Source: Brugia malayi (lineage: Eukaryota > Nematoda > Chromadorea > Rhabditida > Onchocercidae). From it: a stretch of DNA of 64,000 bases. The translations under genes were made by a program, and so were the position numbers. The DNA lies in assembly GCF_000002995.4 (NCBI RefSeq), contig NW_025062477.1, forward strand, positions 7,102,649 to 7,166,648, read 5' to 3'. Shown in pieces: positions 50,245 to 63,559 of this stretch; within the stretch, counting starts at the first letter, position 1, and every line of letters starts with the position of its first letter. Under the pieces are notes generated by a model. That model saw nothing but the letters and a program-made list of their open reading frames with translations. It was not told where the DNA came from and did no database searches.

Positions 50245-53200
50245 TTATCAGTGATAGCGTTGAACTGTCGTTGTTTCACCCATACACAGAAAGAAAATAC
50301 ATATTATGCAGTTCGTATCACTGGCTTTGTTAATTGCACACGGAGATATGCAAAAGGTAAGCTAGACGAATTCGCAAAGAAAGTTCCTTAACTGATAAAT
50401 GACAAATATATAGGGGATGGATGGAGAGAGGAGTAGAGAACACATTGAAGTAGCGTTGGCAATGGAAGTGAGGGAGCGAAAATGGTAGAGAACACGGTGG
50501 AACGATGAGAGGAAAGGAGAGAGAAAGGGAAAGGGAGGGTCGCAATGGTATCATCTGTCGAGAAAAATTGTAGTAACCCACTTTAAGAGTAAGTGTCGTG
50601 TATGTCGCAGAAACGATGAAAGATTTCAATGAGTTTCTTCAGTCCTGTCAATTTAAAACAAAACTGGAAGGATATCTTTATCAAAGCAGCAAATAACACT
50701 CTATACTCTACTAAAAGGTCAGTTAGGAACTTTTTTCTTTACACCGGATGACCTACTTGATCATCATTTACTAGCATCATCAACAAGTTGTACCAACTCA
50801 TAAACATATTTCCTTCAGCTCCTATTTCTTTTACAATTTATATCAAACACCTCAACAATTTCTGCCATTTCCATCTTTTAGTCGTCTCTTCTTTTTCACA
50901 CACCTGTCCCAGGTATGAAGAAAGGAATGATGACGCGTCAGTTACGGAATGGTAAAGTAAGTGGACAGGGCGGTACGCTTCATACAACAATGGTCCGGGG
51001 TAATTACAATGAGGTCTCAGGAAATTTAATCCGGATACGGTTTCAAGAGAAATCAGGTGGCAGTTCCTGAAGACTTAATCCGCAGAGATCAGCTCATCAG
51101 AATTAATCTGAATCTTTCTGTAAACTTGTACATTTGTTGTCTTTGAATATTTAAAACCAAGAAATCAATAAACTATGCTAAAGGAGCACACAGATAGAGA
51201 GGGAGTGAAGAAGGTTAGAGATAAATTTATCTTCATTGTGCACAATAGATTCACGTGTGGTAAGATAAACACAATGAAAGCAAATCATCCATAAAGACAT
51301 CGGACGATTCAGTGAGTGAGAAGGGTAGAGTGTTGATCATAGCAGGTGGAGGAGGTATTCGAGAACAGGTCGACAGGTAAATTTATTTTAAGTCATGCCT
51401 TGAACTTCGATACACAGCAATACTTTCTGTATAGTTTTCATGAATTTTGGTACTAGGTGTTGTATCTCAAATAATTTTTCATTTAAACTGTGAAATAAAA
51501 ATGGAAAGTAAAAAGCAAATTGAAAGTTAGTATTTAAAGCAATTATATCCTACCATGTCTGAAAAAAGAGTGGATAAGTATTAAATTCAAACATTTTTAA
51601 ACTGTTACGAAGTACATGATCTCAAGCAGCATCTTTTTTTCTATGTTTAATCCTATTTTGTTTTCCTCTTTGTCAAAAAATTTTAATTTTTCGAGACTTT
51701 ATTCCCAGTGAATTTCATTCACGAAATTGAAAAAGGAACGAATGTTTGTTTGATTTATTTTAGCATAAATCAATTAAGAAGAATTTACGTAAATTTACAT
51801 GATATATCTTCCGCAGATAATGTATTCCAAATAAAGAAGGAATTTTTCTTAGGTCTAAAGAGGAACTAGTATTATTATTGGAAATTGGATTGAATAATTA
51901 TAAATTGAATAACAACTCAATAACTAAATAATTATAGCCTATTTATGGAAACAGTTTCATCAATAATTTCTTAAATCTTTATTTTTGCTTTTTCCCTCTC
52001 TTCAATGTTAGAATAATTGAATGAAGTATGTTATTATTCCAGTGTTGCGTTTGTAAGAATTTTAATAATACCCTGTCTTGTACCTAATATTGTTTCACAT
52101 TGGATTAGAAAAAAAAAATATCCTTCATTTCTTCGGTTAATCTTTATTTTTAGCTATTAAAAAATGGTTGTGGTATTAGTAATTAATGTAGCACTAAAAA
52201 AAATTCAAAAAAAAATTAGATTAAAAATTGCGCAACTATCAATACTATTGGCAATTATTAAAAGGCTTCCAGTGTTGCTACGCTCTTTTATCCTAAACGA
52301 TTATCTCCAAAATCCCGCAGGTATATAGTTTTTCTAATCAGAACTAATGTATGGAACTTTTTTCTAGTATACAAGTTTTTCTAAACAAAGATAATGGTGG
52401 CGAATTTCTAAATTAGTAGCGCAAGATGTTGCAGCTTTTGTTAATTAATATTTCTTCAATATAAGTTGTTGGGTACGTTAATAAAATGAAATGATGATGA
52501 TAAAGTGCTGTTTTGTTCTACCGGAAGGCTCTTTCAAAGTATCTTTCATTCGTTAATGCAAATACAGAGAATGGTTTTTCTCTTTTAAGAAATAATTTTG
52601 AATGCGTTGACATTTCAAAACGGTGGAGAAATTTGATCATTCTTGTTATCGACTTAATTATTTCTTTGATATAAATTGGCTTCGGAAAGGAAATAACATT
52701 CCTTATACATTCCTAGCCTTTTAGATTTAGTTAGATCCAAGAAATATACTTTTAGGATCCTTAGCATCTATAAGTATTGTTATCGTAATATTTCTTTAGT
52801 TGTGAGCATATTTCTTGACAAATTCAACTTTACTTACCTCATTTGGATCTTTATTAACAATCATCTGCCTCTCACTTTATTAAAATCCACAACGCACACT
52901 GCCCTTTCCGCAAATTGCCCTAGATAATATAAGGAGCTGTGTTCTTTATCTTTTACAAAGCACTTTCTTCCAAACAAAATTTCTGCATAACTATGCCATC
53001 TCGCGATAGACACATTTCTTCATTTAGTCCTTTATTTCTGGATAACAGGAAAACCAATCCGTAGATCAACTTAATATTCTAATTACTTCTAAATAATTCT
53101 AATTTATTAGTTTTCAAATTTTTATCGACTCCCAGTTTTCTGAAGAAAGCAAGTAGTTTTCGACAAATACTTCTCTCTAGTTTATTCATAGCTTCTTTGA

Positions 53201-54600
53201 GATATTATGCCGAATATCTGAGGCAAACTGTAAATCTAGTTTCATGTTGGAATCCATGAAATTATTTCTGAAATTAGAAGTGTCTTAATTTTTTAAGAAT
53301 TGAAATAAATCCAATAAGTTGGTATTTTTCTTCATGGAACACTTCACTTGTTTGGTTTATTTCTGGAAATTCATTTTTCTTTCAACTATCAGAAAATCTG
53401 TTCAGACTAAAGCAGCCGTAAATGTACCGGTAACATTTGTCCTGAAATTGAAGTAACTTTTTGGTCAGAAGAGTAGATGATTTGGGTTAGTTAAATTCAT
53501 TTGACTTATTTTAAGTTTGTAGAATTTGAATTGCACCTTTTACTTCTTGTCTACGAGCAACATCGACTCAAATGTCATTTATTTTCTTTATAAATGTGAG
53601 TCTATACAATATCAGTCGAATAATTGAAACAGCTAAGGAAAGAATGGTACTACTGAATAACGGTGAGAAAACTGCCACCGATCGTTTCTTTTTTATTAAC
53701 TAATTAGAGAAGATTTCTAAAGATGTGGAAAGTGCGCTGGCTTAGCAGATTAGCAATGAAGACATTTACTATTTGAGATTTAGATAAAGGATTCACTGTT
53801 TCAAAGAATGGGATATAACAAAGGAACATTTAGTATGTAATAAATATTTTTTCGGTTTTTCGACAACATTTGTGTAACATATATGTCCAAATGTTCTTTT
53901 CAAACTCATAATGAAATTGAAATCATATTTTACTGAGTACTATACTTTATTATATGGCTGTTAACAATTGTTATATCAGCTGTAATTTTTAAAAATAGAA
54001 GGGTTTTTGTATGTGTTGTGATAAGTTTGGAAATATTTTCTTTGTCTATTCTATTAATTGAAATTCTTAAGTTAAGCTTGTGAATTAATTTTTTTTTTTA
54101 AATTAGTTTTTTCATTTTCATCACAGGTGGCATTCTTCTTTAAATCACAAAATCAAAATGTTTTGGATTTTTTATCTAATTTTTTTGAATTTTAATTTCC
54201 TTAAAAGTTTCGATCACTGTTTATTTCACTTTACAAGGATATATACATATGATAATGAACTATGCAAGAATTAAATAATAATTCGAGTTGAATAATGAAG
54301 TAAATAACAATGATAGCGATTCGTTATTCAAAGAATTTGACAATTTTTAAATTTAATAAATTTGCTTACTCCCTAAGTTTCGATAAACACTGTAAATTTC
54401 TGAAAATTTTATATGTAATGAGGCTACCGTCTGATGATATGAAATTCATGTAATTCATTCGTTTCAGAGCTCTTTTTAGACTGCAAACTAGAACCGAGTT
54501 TCTCGCATGTCGAATCTTAGTAGTAGTGCCTTTAATTTGCTGGTCATTCAGAGATCCCCGTGTTTCTTTACCTTCTTCACTCCAAGAACTATTCTTTCAT
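50245..54600. other. ERO1 upstream region and unassigned AT-rich sequence
   Basis: The first 1.2 kb (to about 51400) is less AT-rich, with purine-rich simple sequence at 50420-50540, and presumably includes the ERO1 promoter. From about 51.4 kb on the sequence is very AT-rich with no exon I can support. The right part may include the decayed 3' end (RNase H, integrase, LTR) of the BEL/Pao element, but I could not recognise those domains. Confidence 0.45.
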
Positions 54601-54659
54601 TAATTTTAAAGAAAATATTTGAATTGCATCATAGACTGACGAAGAATTCAAATGTGTCA

Positions 54660-56720
54660 TATTGAGACGTCTTAGATTGGTTAGACTGCATTCACTCCAA
54701 GGTTCTTTTGGGATTCCAGTTAACACCAAGAATTTTTTTAAATTAATTCATCTCTCCTCGATACTTAAGTAAATTCTCTATCATTGGGGAGAAATTCTCT
54801 TACATTCATTATACTATTAAAGCGAAACTTCATAAGTGCTTCTTCAATTCCCTTAGTTGATAACATAACATTATCAATGTAAAGGTTTTTTCTTATATAT
54901 AAGACAGTTTCGCTTTAATAAGTTCCTAGATGATAGTTAAGAATAGCTAGTAATGACGTTATCACCCTTAATGGAACTCTTTTGTAATGATAAAAGATTA
55001 TATTTCTTTGGTCACTTGTTCTTCAGTCAAGGAAATTGAGTACATTTGGTTTTAAATCTGGAAGAATAATCGATCCACTATACAAGACATCGTCAAAATT
55101 TTTATTCCGTTAAGGAAAGCTAATGCATCATAAACAATTTTTAATTTTGGTATGCTTTTTCACGAAATTATAATTTCACACGAGGAAATAATGTTATCAA
55201 ACTCGTCCACTTCGTCTTATACTTTTCTGATTATTGGTTTATAATTGATCACAATTTATTTTATCGAATTTATGAATAAATATTCATTTTTCTGAAATAA
55301 TTTAATTATGATTTTAAATGACCGAAGTATGAACCAAAGTTGTCATTCAACCTGTTTTTATTTCTCTTCATGGCCAAGAGACTTGTTATCTTAAATCCTT
55401 TCCAATGATGTTTCTTTGAAATTGTTTTTTCATTTGTTCATTGTAATTAGGCTGTTCCTGTATGCCTATGAATTCGAATTTCCAGAATTGAGTTATCATA
55501 AGTCAACCTTTCCGAGAACCAAGCAGATGCCACGTCATCCATTTCATTTGCTGAATGAAATCAGAGTGTATATACCGAGTTGTTTCCAATATGCTCCTTT
55601 ATCATCTAATAGTTTCTGGCTTATTATAAATGGCAAATTGTGACAGTCTGACTTAACTATTTGTAATTTCTCTGTTAAACAATTTAACTTATATGTTTCA
55701 AGAGCTGTAATTTCTTATTCAACGGGGTTTCTATTACTTAATAATAGTAATAGATAGATGCAATTTTCCTTTTTGATTTCTTCTGATTTTAATCGATGTG
55801 CTAATTCTTTCGATATAGGTGATTGTGGGCAATGTCAGTAATGTTAAAACTCATTGAATTTCCTGCACGTTCTAATTTTAATTACTTAGATCTATTTGCA
55901 TAAAAGATTTCCTAACTTTTTGGATCAGTTAGTTGAGTACTGAATTAATTATAATTGTTAAACTCATTTCATCTTTGTTTTATCCAGTACTTTGCACTGT
56001 ATTTCACATGGCAAATAGTATTGTGTGTCGTTTGGAAACGTAAACGTTTTCTTCTATTACAAATATTTGTTGTTTGTCCTATTTGAAGACTAAATGAAGA
56101 AATAAATTTTCTCAAACATTCCACTCACTCTGTTTGGTGGAATAAATTTGACAGTCTGTTATCAGTCTCTGTCATAGCATTCAGTTGTACAATGTCACTT
56201 AATTTCAGTTCTTTCATTACAACTAAGGCATATGATGTTGTGACATGTTATTTCCGATTTTTATTAGCCTCTTTTTCTTACTAAGTGAATGACTCCTAGT
56301 TATCTTCTCTTTATTTGCACCAATTCCTTACAATTTAGTTATTGCATTGATTCTTTTTTTTTTTGTTAAGTACTTTTTTCTCTTTGAACATACTACAATC
56401 TTCCAAAACTTCGTCAATTGCTCTTAACTTTCGGAATATTCTTTTAATTGTTGCTTTCCAGTCCAGATCATTTAGTTTGATAGGTCGTGATTTCGCATAA
56501 AATTTTTTTTAACGGATGTCTTTCTGAATTTTTCAATTAAAACATTTTTAATGGTATCGTAATTTGAGGAGCAATATCGCAACCTCCTAGTCGAGTTTCT
56601 CCTTTTAGGCAGAACATTAAACAATTCATTTTTTGAATGTTTGGAGGTGGAATGCGACATCAAAACTGTTCCAGAATTGTCTCCTACATTCTTAGATCGC
56701 TCTAATTTCGTAACTGCAAC
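54660..56720 (-). mobile_element. Decayed BEL/Pao-type LTR retrotransposon (gag and reverse transcriptase remnants)
   Basis: Fragments of a Pao-type polyprotein appear in order on the minus strand, in shifting frames. Gag-like: NYDTIKNVLIEKF at about 56525-56565 and LRAIDEVLEDC at 56397-56435. Start of the reverse transcriptase region: FWKFEFIGI at 55451-55490, then LAMKRNKNRL near 55350. Next KLKIVYDALAFLNG at about 55110-55160. The catalytic-box region LYIDNVMLS, matching the Pao-clade YVDN form, is near 54860-54885. KILGVNWNPK is at 54701-54735. Stops and frameshifts separate the blocks, so it is a dead copy. No LTR pair or integrase was identified and the outer ends are unknown; it may reach 57.3 kb on one side and below 54 kb on the other. 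Confidence 0.6.
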
Positions 56721-59140
56721 TGTGGTAGGTTTACTGTCACTTATGAAGCCATTTTAGGTATTTGTTGTGTTGTGCGTTCTGCATTTAAGCGACGAATGCT
56801 AACTCATTTCTATATAGTTTTTTCTTGAGGAGTATCCAAAGCAAAACGAGAGTTTCACATTTAAATAATTTATTCATAAGCCATCAGTTGGAAACGAGGA
56901 AAGCGAGAAAGGTTGGTTTAAACCTAACTAATCTTCAATAAAAGTTTCCTTCAAGCATTTCTGCCAGTTTAAATGGACTAGTGAATTTCAGCACATTTCA
57001 AATTCTATAATTCATCTCGTTTATTATTATATCGGTGACACAAATCATTTCCAGCTTCTGCTTTGCATCGCTTCAACTCAAAATGAAACATCCTCCTCGC
57101 TTAATGTGGACATCTGTGACATTATAACATGCGTGTGCAATCCGGTTAATCCCCAGCAAAATTCCCATTGCTTCAGGCCCAACGGGAACAGTGAACATTC
57201 CTCAGATATTGGTCCAAATATGGATAATAGTAGTGAAGAGTTGCTTAGGATTACCACACAGCAAGGCCAGCTTATTGCTTCCCCACATAATAAAATGGCT
57301 GTGCAGAGTTAAGCATTGCTCAAAAAGCTTCAGTACTTGTAAAGCCGGTTCGGGACCAACTTTTGGTCCAAATATAGATAATGGAAATGCGAATATCAAA
57401 ATCAGGTGAAGATAAATCAACTTTGAAGCAAAAAAGAATCGACAACCAAAATTGAACTCATTGTAGCGAAAAATTCGTAGTATGTATTATGACAAGAAAA
57501 GAGCCTCCTGTGATCTGAGTTGATTAAAATGAGATGTATTTTATAGCACTGGTATTTTACGACCAGTTTTTAAATCACATTGATTAACTCCAATGGCAAA
57601 AATGAATTCCTAAAAAGTTTTTTAAGAGGAGCAAACTTATGAGTGTACTTTTTGTGTTGTTTGAATGTATAGTAGTCATTTCTCGATACCTAACTCATTT
57701 CATGAATTTTATCTTTTTTTCTGGCTTTGTGTTTGTCCTCATTAGTATAGCATTTTACTCATGATTTTAAATATTCCAATTGCTCATTGCTACACTAAGT
57801 AAATGAAGCCGAAATAAAATTCCATATTATGATAATTTTGGACAGTGACAGGGACAATTCTGCACAGTTTAATCAACCTTTCTGCAGCTTAATATTTGTC
57901 TGATGTGAAGCACTTTTATCTCAACCATAAATTGCTACGATATTTCTTTGCTTTTCTTCTTTTGTAATGAATCTTTTCACAGTAAAAAAAATGCAATAAC
58001 TGTTTCCGTAATTCACAATTGTTATTTTATTCATTTTGAGGTTTTTGAAGAAACTCAGTTTAAATCATAGACGGCTCGATCAATAAATCTGATCAACGCA
58101 TTGTTGGTAGAGAAAATATGAACGGCCAGAAAGCGGACATCCTTTAGAAGAGCAGTTGATTGAGAAAGACACTGAAATTTGCTTTCCAGTTTTTTTCTCA
58201 GCTTAGAAAACATAAAATCATTTAAAATTCAATTTCTTCAAACATTAAAGAAACATTTTACTGAGCGAATAAAAAAAGAATAAAAACTTGTTACACATCC
58301 AGTTTGAACTACAATGCTTAAAATCTTTTGTTATCTGATAATGTCTAACATATGACTTCATGCAAGCCTTCTGGACGAATAGCTGGTACGAATACCGAAA
58401 TATGTACATTTTCCAGAAAATAACTGTCAGTCTGTTCGCTGTATTCCATAAATTGTTTGTTTCACCTTTGTCCACACTTTTCTTCATTTAAACTTAACAA
58501 TTTCGCTTTCCTAACAAACACGTTTTCTTAAAGAAAATTTGGAGGCATTTATTCTTTCCGCTCATTGTGTTACCATTTTAGAATGGTAGAAAATGAAATC
58601 TAACTGTCTTCATATCTACACTACCTTATTAAAATCACCTGATCAAAGTTTCTTCTTATTCCTAGTCTACCTAAATTCGTTCCCCTGGATTTTTAATCAC
58701 CTCTCTCCCAAGCACTTTTGCAAAATTATAACTCCCTTGAGGAAAAAGAAACAAAAAACGACTGAATAGCAGAAGGAGAGAAAAGAACAGTTTCAGTCAT
58801 TTCTCTTTTCCCATAAATCAAAGATAATTGCCACTTTAGACAAAAATTAGTTTAAAACAAAATCGATCTAAAACTTAATCAAAAACTGCCCACAGTTATC
58901 ATAATGAATTTTATTATAACCTCATAACAGTTTAGCAAAGCAATTACAACATTTAAAATCATAAAATGTGATATTAACAAGGGCAAACATAAAGAAATGT
59001 AAAGGTAGAAGAAAAACGAACTAGATATCAAGAGAAACAGTTGCTGTATATCGATAAAAAATATGCAGATTTTAAGTGGAACAAAAAGATATGTTGGATC
59101 TGGAACAAAATACCGAAAAGTCAGAAAAGTAACTGGTGAA

Positions 59141-59180
59141 TCTCTTAATATTATGAGCTCAAAAAATTATCGCAAAAAAT
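59141..59180. repeat. Left copy of a 40-bp direct repeat
   Basis: Starts TCTCTTAATATTATGAGCTC and matches 59587-59626 at 39 of 40 positions (C/T difference at base 33). The copies are 446 bp apart. Sequence around them does not match obviously beyond the repeat. Confidence 0.85.
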
Positions 59181-59586
59181 ATCATTTTCAATTCAAAATG
59201 CATTGCACTTTGAGTTCCAATTTAAAATAATGAAATCAAATTTTTTCTCTCGAGTAAAAGAAAAAGAGAATATGTGAGGCTAAAATAGTTTTGCAGCTAA
59301 TTTAATAAAAAAAGAAAAAGTTGTTCAATTTTGGTTTAGAAAATTTTAAAAGGAAATAACATGTATATGGATATAAGTGAAAATTATACTCCAGTTAAAG
59401 CCCTGCAATAAATCACTTTCTTTCGGGAATTAACGAAAGAGATATAGTAAAGCAAAGGACAATCCGAAAGAGAAACAAAAACCTGCCTCAAATGAAATAA
59501 TAAAACCCTGCAAAATTAAATAAACTGTCTTCTAACTAGGTTAAACGGAAGCTGTGTGACTCGTCTTTCTCAAATATCAAGGCTGA

Positions 59587-59626
59587 TCTCTTAATATTAT
59601 GAGCTCAAAAAATTATCGTAAAAAAT
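59587..59626. repeat. Right copy of a 40-bp direct repeat
   Basis: Second copy of the 59141-59180 repeat, same orientation, with one mismatch. The pair lies between the retroelement remnant and the Rab gene's 3' end. Confidence 0.85.
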
Positions 59627-60019
59627 TCGGAAATGGATAAGTGGGTAGGCCTGAAGGAAATAAGGATGACTGAAAATCATGATGGACACACTTTTAGAGA
59701 TGAATAACTGATGGTTCGCCACTATAAGCTCCAGTAAAATAAAGATCGACATATGCTGAAAGTGGTGGAACTCTAACAAAGAAAGTTAATGATTAGGTGG
59801 TTATTCAGATGACATGTTCGTTTATAAATTGGAAAATCAGAATTACTGCGTAAGAGATTATAGGAAATTAATGTTATTTTTTTAATAAATAAAATTAACA
59901 TATCTCTATTTTCACTATTGCAGTTTTGCGAAATTTTCTAAATCTTTTATAAAATTCTATTAAGTAAGTAAAATAAGTAATTGAACAACTATCATGCTAT
60001 GTGCACTCAAGCAACATAA

Positions 60020-61616
60020 TCAGCTCTTGAAACAGCAAGACTTCCCAATTTTATGATCATTAAGAAGATCGAAATTATTAGTGGTGTCCGACTGCATCGA
60101 TTTTGCATTTCTCTCACCGTTCTGACGTTCTAGTAAATGCTCTGCGACAGCAGTAATTACTTTACGAATACCTTCACCATTCATTGCCGAGGTTTCGTGA
60201 AAAGCAGCACCAATTTGTTCGGCATATTGTGCTCCTTCATGATACTGTACCACTCGAGCACTTTCCAAATCTAATTTATTGCCAACAACAAATAAGGAGA
60301 CAGGAACTGTCGAGCCACGTTCGACTTCTACAAAAACAAAAACTAAAAATATTAAAATGAAAAAAAATATTGGAATGAATTGAGAACATTCAACTTTACT
60401 TTCATAGTAAATATGTAAATCAGGAACAAAAGTCAGAAATTTTCTATTTTTAGAACTGCTTCGTACAAGTAAAACCAGTTTGCTGTACATAAGAAACCTA
60501 ATCAATACAAAAGAATATCTTTCAATTTAATTCGAGATATGTATTTGGCTTTTCTTTAGCATTACCCAGTTATCTCCACAGACAAAACAATTAATAAGCA
60601 CTAAAAAAAGAAATAAATAAACTCACCATTAACCCACTTCTTGATCTCTAAAAATGAATCGCGATCAGTTACATCGTAAACGATTACTGCTGCAACTGCG
60701 TTACGCAGATACATCGGAAGCTAGAAAACGATCAACAGTTTTAAATAACTGACTAAGAAAACAAAAAAAAAAATTCTATTTATTCTATATAATTTTCACT
60801 TCAAAATAATCTAAAACAATACATTTACCATGGATGCATAGCGTTCCTGCCCCGCTGTGTCCCATATTTGCAATTCGACGTTTTTACCATCCAAAAATCT
60901 TAAAAAATAATAAATTTCAGATTAAATTTTAAGATTTAAAAAGTTGGGCAATATGGAAATTTTAGTTATAAAAACTAATGAACTAGTATGTATGCTTTCA
61001 CCAGAATTCTTTCATCAGAGAAGAACAAAGTCCAAATAAAAAGTTCAAATAATTCTACTTAATATATATTTGATTTACACAGTGCCACCTTTATAACCAA
61101 AAAGAACTTTAATGCACCGAAACATACACAATGACATATAAAACGATGTCCACCATCCCAAATCAGTTTTATCAAGCAGTAGTATTTACTTTAAGGAATA
61201 CTTTATAACCTACAAAAACGAAGAAATAAAGCTAGCTCCTAGTGTCGGGCTGACTTTACTATAGAAACCTTGACCATCATGTCGAAGAATGATGCTCGTT
61301 TTCCCGACACCTGAAAATTTGAAATGTAATGAGTGCACAACAAATATAATGACAAATAAACGGTAATTTTGATCCCAGCAAAAATATAAAATTTAACAGC
61401 AAATAAGTGTTTGGTTTAAGTCCAAGAGTTTTCTTGACAAAATCAAACATTAATATGTTTATGAATTATTCTTATAAGAGGCTACTAATCTTCAATTTAA
61501 AAATCAAAAAGAAGCGATTAGAGGAAAACCGTATCCGTTCACTTACCGCTTCTGCCAACAAAAATGATTTTAGCTCTGAGATCTGGTCTTGCAATTTGAG
61601 AAAAAGCTGGTGACAT
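60020..61616 (-). CDS. Rab-family small GTPase (Rab5/21/22-like group)
   Basis: Membrane-trafficking GTPase. Minus-strand exons: 61616-61547, 61310-61214, 60898-60829, 60720-60627 and 60327-60020; 212 residues, phases close. The ATG (MSPAFSQIARPDLRAK) has an in-frame TAA directly before it. G motifs: P-loop GRSGVGKTS (21-29), switch I Thr in SPTLGASF, WDTAGQERY (68-76), GNKLD (126-130) and ETSA (155-158). The end SCCFKS holds a double cysteine for geranylgeranylation, in the CCxxx style of Rab5/21/22. The sequence fits the endosomal Rab5 supergroup best but is divergent (a Ser in the P-loop, SFLFLDG in the switch I to beta-2 stretch), and I do not match it to a named nematode rab. Donor 61213 (TT|GTAGGT) and acceptor TTTTTTAAG at 60899 are the weakest joins. 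Confidence 0.9.
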
Positions 61617-63458
61617 TTAAGTGAGATAAATTTCTTCGATTCAATAATGTGAGATAAAAATCTTAAATAAAAAAGAAGCAAGAATTTTATAACATACAAG
61701 GGGATATAAAAAAAATTTATCCAGTCACTCAGAAGATAGAAGACTGGATAAACTTTTTGCTCTAAGGAAGATGCCATTTCACTTGAAGCTGACCAAAACC
61801 GCTTCTGGAGGGAAAAGAAAAAAACACGCTGAATACATTAAATGACAAATATTATTAAACTTTTTTCACTCCAGTAGTATATAACGGCAGAGTTCAAAGC
61901 AAAAAGCACAGTTGCATAAAAACATCTCTCGTTCTCCAAATCTCTATAAGTTTCATATTAATGACGTTTCACTTCATTTCACGCATTTCTCTAACATTTA
62001 GCATGAACTCCCACTCCAAATCTCTTCATGAAGAATTACTTCTGAAACACGGAAGTCGATTCCAAATTTCCTAATGATATACTAGTATAAAGACGAAAAA
62101 ATAGAAAATAAAGACATAACTCTAAAATGGGACAGTTCGAAATTAGCATATTCTGAGCACCACGAAAGTGTGTGCTGTCACATATGTATAACGAACGCTG
62201 ATATTTTCCTCTCTCTTCCGTTTTTGAACCCTAGAAATTTTAAAAGCATCATCCATAAGACCAACTTTCCAGCTTACACTTATTTACATAAAAACATCGA
62301 TATCCACTGAAGTGGTAAGAGAAATCAAATCAGCAACCCATTTTCAAGAGAGATTGTATTTTTTTACATGAAGCAAAATCTCAAAATGTCGATAAGAGAT
62401 TATGAGTGGAATTGCACAGTTACAATGTAATGCACAGAAAACCTTATATGATGTATACTTGAAACAGCATACAGCATTCTGTTTCATTTTTGATACAAAT
62501 GAAAACATGCACGAATTTTAGAATTAATCATAGCTTCAAATAATTTTAAACAGCAGACTGCTTTTCAACTAATAAAAGACAGCACATACAATCGTGAATA
62601 ATTTTCAAAACGCTTAAATATTGATCAAAATTATTTATAGAACCACTGTTTGATTCATCATCTAAAGCCTCAGTTGACAAGCATAATCCAACTTCTTTAC
62701 TTACAGTGGTCCTATATAACAAATCAACATGATGACTTCAGTATTTACAAGGGCAAAAAAATTACTGAGAGGAAAGAAAGACAAAAAACGTGAGTCTCTC
62801 GCGTTCGAAAAATTCCTAATCGCCGTATCGGATACAGCCTATACAATACTTAACGAATTTTAAGAAGGGAATAAATATGGAAAATATCAACACAAAATGA
62901 AGGAACTTCATTTTATTATCGTCACGGAAAAGTAATTGCCAATATACCGGACATAACGAGCTTCATGAATTTGAACTCAAGCATCGGAAAATTCATTCAC
63001 TTCACATGAAAAATTAATAAATTATAACGTTCCAATAATGTCACGATGAAAAATGAAAGGATAGATAATATTAACGAGTAATGCATGGATGACACTCATC
63101 AAATAACAACTCGATATAAGCAATTTGATACCACACAGCTAAAAAACTTCGGCTTATGCTAAAAACATCGATGACAAAAAATATGGAAAAAGTCAGCCTG
63201 TTTCACCTACAACTTCTAAAGACCAAATTTTATTAAATTTACACTTCCTACAAAAACATCATAAAAAACGCAATTTTTATCACTAGTAGACCAATTTTTG
63301 CTTCCGAGGATGAACTTTTGATCATATATTTTTGGAGATATAAAATGTACATCGAATTCTATAAATAAATCAGTTGATGAATTAATAAAATAAATGTTGA
63401 AAATTCAAGTTTAGATTTTTAAGACAAGCACTCCTGCCTTAAATATTTTTGAAACCAT
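61617..63458. other. Intergenic region upstream of the Rab gene
   Basis: Presumed Rab promoter plus the 3' flank of the next minus-strand gene. No coding exon, RNA gene or notable repeat was seen. Confidence 0.5.
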
Positions 63459-63559
63459 TCAAATCGCCCTATGTTTATACTCTTTCTCTTCACTTCCTAG
63501 TTTTCCTATGGATCGAGTACTCGGTGACGGTGTTGAATGTAGTGGAATTTCGTATGGAC
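63459..63559 (-). CDS. Probable last exon of a minus-strand gene running off the right edge
   Basis: A TTTATTTCAG acceptor (minus strand, ending at 63560) opens into 33 codons to a TGA at 63459-63461. The peptide begins (G)PYEIPLHSTPSPS and ends EYKHRAI, polar with Ser/Thr/Pro as in a protein tail. The frame, codon mix and acceptor look real, but the fragment is too short to name. The preceding exon should lie beyond 64000 or in the unassigned 63561-64000, which also has A-rich tracts at 63672-63708. Confidence 0.45.

Larger units (their letters stand above)
56721..60019. other. Unassigned region between the retroelement remnant and the Rab gene
   Basis: 57100-57420 is less AT-rich and carries two copies of GGTCCAAATATRGATAATRG (57211 and 57363), each preceded about 40 bases upstream by GCTTCAG. 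This could be part of the element's 5' end. A 40-bp direct repeat lies at 59141 and 59587. No gene was recognised; the region from 59.8 kb is the 3' flank of the Rab gene. Confidence 0.45.

Noticed and set aside
50330..50629. 99-codon minus-strand open frame rich in Ser/Leu/Pro
   Set aside because: It is a translation of a purine-rich simple-sequence stretch upstream of ERO1.
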